Shown here: one piece after another, positions 4,787-7,063 of the stretch
Position numbering within the stretch: the stretch's first letter is position 1
How the letters are laid out: every line of letters begins with the position of its first letter
NCBI GenBank assembly: GCA_016199025.1
Contig: JACQHM010000203.1
Span: forward strand, 1 to 7,063
From: Candidatus Methylomirabilota bacterium
GTDB taxonomy: Bacteria > Methylomirabilota > Methylomirabilia > Methylomirabilales > JACQHM01
Direction: 5' to 3'
Length of the DNA: 7,063 nucleotides
Position numbers and translations under genes: made by a program
Notes under the pieces: model-generated
Told to the model about the DNA's origin: nothing
Databases searched by the model: none
What the model saw: the letters and a program-made list of their open reading frames with translations, nothing else

Positions 4787-5793
4787 TCAACTCGGCATGT
4801 GCCAGCCCCCTCACCCGGTCCCTCTCCCCTGCGGGGCGAGGGAAAGCCAGGCGGTCCAGGATCTCGCGGGTGAGGCCTCGTCCGGGCCTCGAAGTTGGCC
4901 TGGGCCACTTCGGCACCAACGAGGAGGATGACCGCGCTGTAGTAGATCCAGAGGATCAGGCCGACGAAAGCGCCCAAAGGGCCGTAGATCCGGTCATAGC
5001 CAGCATAGTTCACGATGTACCAGTGGTACACGACCTTGGTGACCTGCCAGAGGGCCCCGGCAACCACGCCCCCTACCAGGGCGGAGCTGAACCAGATCTT
5101 CCGGGTGGGGGCGACGGCATAGATCACCGTGAACATGGCGATGATGAGCACCATCGGGATCAAGGCGAGGAGGGCGTTCCAGGTGGCGAGGGAGAACCGA
5201 GCGGCCATCTCCTGGAGGAACGGGAAAGGGAGGAAGGCCAGCACACGGCTCCCCAGGGCCCGGAGGGCTGTGGCAATGGCGGAAAGGACGAGAGCAGAGA
5301 GGAAGAGGGTCCCGGTCAGCCCCATGAGGAGCAAGCTGGTGAGCTTCCGACGGAAGAACCCACGGGTTTCCTTGACCTTGTAGATCACGTTGATGGACTG
5401 TTCGATGGCCTCGAAGGCCCCGTGTCCGACCCAGAGGAGGGAGAGGAGGCCGAGGCCCCCCGCCAGCGTTCGCTTCTCGATGAGGGAGGTCAGGACCTGG
5501 TCCACCTTTTCGAGCCCTTCGGGGGGGAGGAATTGATAGGCGCTCTCGAGGAGCTTTCCCACGGCCTCGTCGGAGGAACCCAGGAAGAAGCCCAGGGCGG
5601 CCAGGCCGAGCAGGAGGAGGGGGATGATGGAGAGGAGGCCGTAGAAGGCGATGGCGGCGGCCATCAGGGGACAGGAATCGTTAGAGAATTTCGAGATGGC
5701 CGCCTTGGGGTAGATCCAGGTCGCCCTGAGGAACCTTCGAAGAGGAATTTTCGATTTTAGATTTGCGATTTGCAATCGAAAATCGGCAATCAA
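4783..5793 (-). CDS. YihY/BrkB-family inner-membrane protein
   Basis: This 336-aa polytopic membrane protein belongs to the YihY (UPF0761, formerly 'ribonuclease BN/BrkB') family, whose biochemical role is unsettled. Family marks are CPLMAAAIAFYGLLSIIPLLLL (split 41-62), the WVGHGAFEAIEQSINVIY region (121-138) and YGPLGAFVGLILWIYYSA (270-287) followed by LLVGAEVAQ. Hydrophobic segments lie at about 45-71, 110-125, 151-178, 204-228, 234-256 and 272-297. The start is uncertain. TTG 5793 is the only nearby in-frame candidate before M44 other than another TTG (codon 7), and it has no good Shine-Dalgarno. The first ~16 residues are encoded by an AT-rich repeat and are probably not ancestral. The last ~30 residues (Pro/Gly/Arg-rich, PSPRRGEGPGEGAG) come from a GC-rich dispersed repeat read through in frame. 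It starts 10 nt after the zinc-ribbon gene, so it is likely co-transcribed with pyrKD. Confidence 0.88.
   Translation of the reverse strand: MIADFRLQIANLKSKIPLRRFLRATWIYPKAAISKFSNDSCPLMAAAIAFYGLLSIIPLLLLGLAALGFFLGSSDEAVGKLLESAYQFLPPEGLEKVDQVLTSLIEKRTLAGGLGLLSLLWVGHGAFEAIEQSINVIYKVKETRGFFRRKLTSLLLMGLTGTLFLSALVLSAIATALRALGSRVLAFLPFPFLQEMAARFSLATWNALLALIPMVLIIAMFTVIYAVAPTRKIWFSSALVGGVVAGALWQVTKVVYHWYIVNYAGYDRIYGPLGAFVGLILWIYYSAVILLVGAEVAQANFEARTRPHPRDPGPPGFPSPRRGEGPGEGAGTCRVD
4806..4842. repeat. GC-rich dispersed palindromic repeat read into the YihY C-terminus
   Basis: CCCTC (4820-4824) T CCCC (4826-4829), loop TGC, then GGGG (4833-4836) C GAGGG (4838-4842) make a 9-bp stem with one mismatch. 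The flanking CCCCCTCACCCGGT completes the pattern of a repeat common in many bacterial genomes, typically translated as PSPRRGEGPGEG. It encodes part of the last ~30 residues of the YihY protein. Confidence 0.7.
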
Positions 5794-5804
5794 AAATCGA
5801 AAAT
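5747..5804. repeat. AT-rich inverted repeat at the zinc-ribbon/YihY junction
   Basis: ATTTTCGATTTT (5747-5758) and AAAATCGAAAAT (5793-5804) are perfect 12-bp inverted arms 34 bp apart. Related GATTTGC/AATCG motifs and a smaller CGATT-TGC-AATCG hairpin (5766-5778) lie between them. The block is far more AT-rich than the genes on both sides. It contains the stop of the zinc-ribbon gene and supplies the first ~16 codons of the YihY frame. This looks like a member of a dispersed, degenerate repeat family rather than coding ancestry. Confidence 0.65.
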
Positions 5805-5962
5805 CATTTTTTGCCTGCCTTGACCAGCTTCCACAGGGCCTCTTTTCGGCAGGTGGGGCACATCGGCAGGTTCTCCTGCTGGCGGATGGTGATCTCGAAG
5901 CCGCAGCAGCGGGATTTGTACTGACCGGCTTGAGGACTTTTCTGGCCCGTCTTTGCGATCAT
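5804..5962 (-). CDS. 52-aa zinc-ribbon protein between pyrD and yihY
   Basis: Translation from ATG 5962 gives 52 residues starting MIAKTGQKSPQAGQYKSRCC. C19-C20 and the C35-P-T-C38 knuckle form a probable zinc ribbon; the segment between them (GFEITIRQQENLPM) is what such small ribbon or rubredoxin-like proteins carry. The end is basic (KLVKAGKK). The ATG follows the pyrD stop by one base (TGA G ATG), with GAGGGG just upstream, so translation is coupled to pyrD. No enzyme activity can be assigned. It may bind nucleic acid or a protein partner. The reading frame, Shine-Dalgarno, cysteine spacing and tight packing all support a real gene despite its size. Confidence 0.8.
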   Translation of the reverse strand: MIAKTGQKSPQAGQYKSRCCGFEITIRQQENLPMCPTCRKEALWKLVKAGKK

Positions 5963-5963
5963 C

Positions 5964-6953
5964 TCACCCCTCTTCAACACGGAGGCTTCCGATTAGCTCG
6001 GTGATGTCCTGGATGCCCATCGAACCCAGGTATCGTTCGATCCCCTCGATGACCTTCACCGGCGCGAGAGGATCCACGAAGCTGGCGGTGCCGACGGCGA
6101 CGGCCATGGCCCCGGCGATCAGGAACTCCAGGGCATCCTCGGCGGTCAGGATCCCGCCCATGCCGATCAACGGGAGGGTGACGACCTGCGAGACCTCCCA
6201 GACCATCCGAACGGCGATCGGCCTGATGGCCGGGCCCGAGAGGCCGCCGGTGATGTGGGCAATCTTGGGACGCCTCGTTTTCACATCAATGGCCATCCCG
6301 ACCAGGGTATTGATCAGGGAGAGGGCGTCGGCCCCCGCCTCGGCCGCGGCCCGGGCGATCACCTTGATGTCGGTCACGTTCGGAGAGAGCTTAGGGATGA
6401 TGGGGAGCGGGGTAGCTTTCCGGACCTCCTGGACAAGGCGGGAGGTGAGGGGGGGATCCTGGGCGAACTCCATGCCGTTTTCCACGTTAGGGCAAGAGAT
6501 GTTCAGCTCGAGCCCGCCGATCCCCTCCTGGTCGGAGAGGCGCTTCGCCAGCTCGGTGTACTCCTGGATCGACTCCCCGGCGATGTTGACGATGATGGGG
6601 GGGCCGAGGCGTCGAAGGTACGGGAGCTTGTGCTCGATGAAGGCCTCGATGCCGACGTTCTGGAGGCCGATGGCGTTCAGCATCCCCGCCGGGGTCTCCG
6701 CGATCCGGGGGGGAGGGGCCCCAGGGCGTGGCCGGAGGGTGATGGTCTTGACGACGATGGCCCCGAGCCGGGAAAGATCGAAGTAGGGGGCGAACTCCTC
6801 CGCATAGCCGAAGGTACCCGAGGCCGTCATCACCGGGTTCTTCATCTTGATCCCGGCGACCTCCACCGCCAGATCGGGGGGTGGAGGGTGGGGGGTGGGG
6901 GCCTTTCCTCCGCCTTTTGCCTTTTGCCTTTTGCCTTTTGCCTTCCTTACCAT
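5964..6953 (-). CDS. pyrD: Dihydroorotate dehydrogenase, class 1B catalytic subunit
   Basis: PyrD oxidises dihydroorotate to orotate in the fourth step of pyrimidine synthesis. In class 1B its FMN passes electrons through PyrK to NAD+. The 329-aa TIM-barrel protein shows MKNPVMTASGTFGY (37-50), FMN-binding K69 in VVKT, NAIGLQNVG (93-101), the catalytic-base Cys154 in NISCPN (class 1 enzymes use Cys), KLSPNVTD (188-195), GGLSG (236-240), GMGGI (264-268) and VGTASF (287-292). The ATG overlaps the pyrK stop by 7 bp and has GGGGAG about 5 nt upstream. Family members usually start a few residues before the LAVEVAG segment. Here about 26 extra residues (Lys/Gly/Gln then Pro-rich) come from a 7-bp tandem repeat and a following G/C-rich stretch, making the protein roughly 20-25 residues longer than usual. 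The downstream zinc-ribbon gene follows by one base. Confidence 0.96.
   Translation of the reverse strand: MVRKAKGKRQKAKGGGKAPTPHPPPPDLAVEVAGIKMKNPVMTASGTFGYAEEFAPYFDLSRLGAIVVKTITLRPRPGAPPPRIAETPAGMLNAIGLQNVGIEAFIEHKLPYLRRLGPPIIVNIAGESIQEYTELAKRLSDQEGIGGLELNISCPNVENGMEFAQDPPLTSRLVQEVRKATPLPIIPKLSPNVTDIKVIARAAAEAGADALSLINTLVGMAIDVKTRRPKIAHITGGLSGPAIRPIAVRMVWEVSQVVTLPLIGMGGILTAEDALEFLIAGAMAVAVGTASFVDPLAPVKVIEGIERYLGSMGIQDITELIGSLRVEEG
6912..6944. repeat. Heptanucleotide tandem repeat in the pyrD 5' end
   Basis: GCCTTTT (plus strand) is repeated four full times from 6912 to 6939, with a fifth partial copy to 6944. It begins three codons into pyrD and is read as a Lys/Ala/Gly/Gln-rich leader (KAKGKRQKAKG). 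Seven is not a multiple of three, so gain or loss of one copy would shift the pyrD frame; three copies restore it. Confidence 0.9.
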
Positions 6954-7063
6954 GCGATCTCCCCGGCGTCGAATACGGGCCCATCTTTACAGCAGAGTTT
7001 GTAAGAAGCTGATGGCTGATGGCTGATGGCTGATGGCTTTACCGGAATGGCGCAGCCCATGCA
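6947..7063 (-). CDS. pyrK: Dihydroorotate dehydrogenase electron-transfer subunit, C-terminal fragment
   Basis: Only the last 38 codons are inside the window; the gene continues to the right. PyrK carries FAD and a [2Fe-2S] cluster and moves electrons from PyrD to NAD+. The fragment opens CMGCAIPVK, the end of the cluster-binding CxxxxCxxC motif, and closes KLCCKDGPVFDAGEIAW. That is the conserved VCKDGPVF-type C-terminus with the last cluster cysteine, here at fragment position 25 next to an extra Cys24. Between these lies a Ser/Ala/Pro/His/Gln segment, encoded by a 7-bp tandem repeat, in the loop that is variable in the family. The TAA stop overlaps the pyrD ATG (ATGGTAA), the usual pyrK-pyrD coupling. 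The frame has no start within the window, so a search for complete ORFs would miss it. Confidence 0.93.
   Translation of the reverse strand, partial: CMGCAIPVKPSAISHQPSASYKLCCKDGPVFDAGEIAW
7008..7038. repeat. Heptanucleotide tandem repeat inside the pyrK 3' end
   Basis: GCTGATG (plus strand) occurs four times from 7008 to 7035, followed by GCT. It is translated on the minus strand as PSAISHQPSA within the loop between iron-sulfur cysteines of PyrK. It has the same 7-bp period as the pyrD repeat but an unrelated sequence. Confidence 0.9.

Noticed and set aside
4870..5760. Plus-strand 296-codon open frame antisense to YihY
   Set aside because: Very Glu/Gly/Asp-rich, no recognisable domain, fully opposite a clear membrane-protein gene; a GC-rich shadow.
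5953..7004. Plus-strand open frames antisense to pyrD
   Set aside because: They mirror a gene with all dihydroorotate dehydrogenase motifs and show low-complexity composition.
6912..7038. CRISPR-like repeats
   Set aside because: Units are 7 bp, directly adjacent, with no spacers and two different sequences; these are simple tandem repeats.

Overview
The window reads as ordinary chromosome of a GC-rich bacterium, probably Gram-negative, with all convincing long genes on the minus strand (transcription runs from high to low coordinates). GC is about 67-73% in hand-counted lines of the kinase gene. A PyrK/PyrD-1B pair, long soluble multi-GAF kinases and several families of small dispersed repeats at gene ends would suit environmental lineages such as NC10/Methylomirabilota, Rokubacteria or deltaproteobacteria. 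That placement is a guess from style, not a measured result.

Right part (7063 to about 4783): a tight minus-strand operon. It opens with the last 38 codons of pyrK (FeS/FAD electron-transfer subunit of dihydroorotate dehydrogenase 1B, running off the window). Then come pyrD (its ATG overlaps the pyrK stop), a 52-aa zinc-ribbon protein starting 1 nt after pyrD, and a YihY/BrkB-family membrane protein. Nearly every junction of this operon carries a different short repeat. There is a 7-bp tandem repeat inside the pyrK tail, another inside the pyrD head, an AT-rich inverted repeat at the zinc-ribbon/YihY junction, and a GC-rich palindrome translated into the YihY C-terminus. The genes stay open through these repeats.

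Middle (about 4250-4786): a good sigma70-like promoter on the minus strand overlaps the yihY stop codon. It would read about 500 nt, antisense to a small plus-strand gene, before reaching the next operon. The plus-strand gene encodes a coiled-coil protein with a C-terminal membrane helix, and it is broken by a single-base frameshift.

Left part (4248 to 189): a signalling cluster. A 115-aa protein of unknown function overlaps by 4 bp the gene of a 1001-aa soluble sensor kinase (CBS-CBS-GAF-PAS-GAF-GAF-HisKA_3-HATPase). After a 317-bp spacer holding a pair of GTAG-type REP hairpins comes a stand-alone NarL-like receiver domain without an output domain. The kinase and receiver are probable partners. 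The kinase's PAS segment is markedly AT-richer (about 50% GC) than its flanks, suggesting a shuffled-in domain.

At the extreme left edge, a textbook sigma54 (-24/-12) promoter on the minus strand points out of the window. A repeat/dyad about 130 bp upstream is positioned like an enhancer-binding-protein site. The gene it would drive is not in the window.

No tRNA, rRNA, CRISPR array, transposase or complete mobile element was seen. I found no clear novel multi-gene system. The most unusual material is the repeat placement, the odd signalling cluster and the edge promoter.
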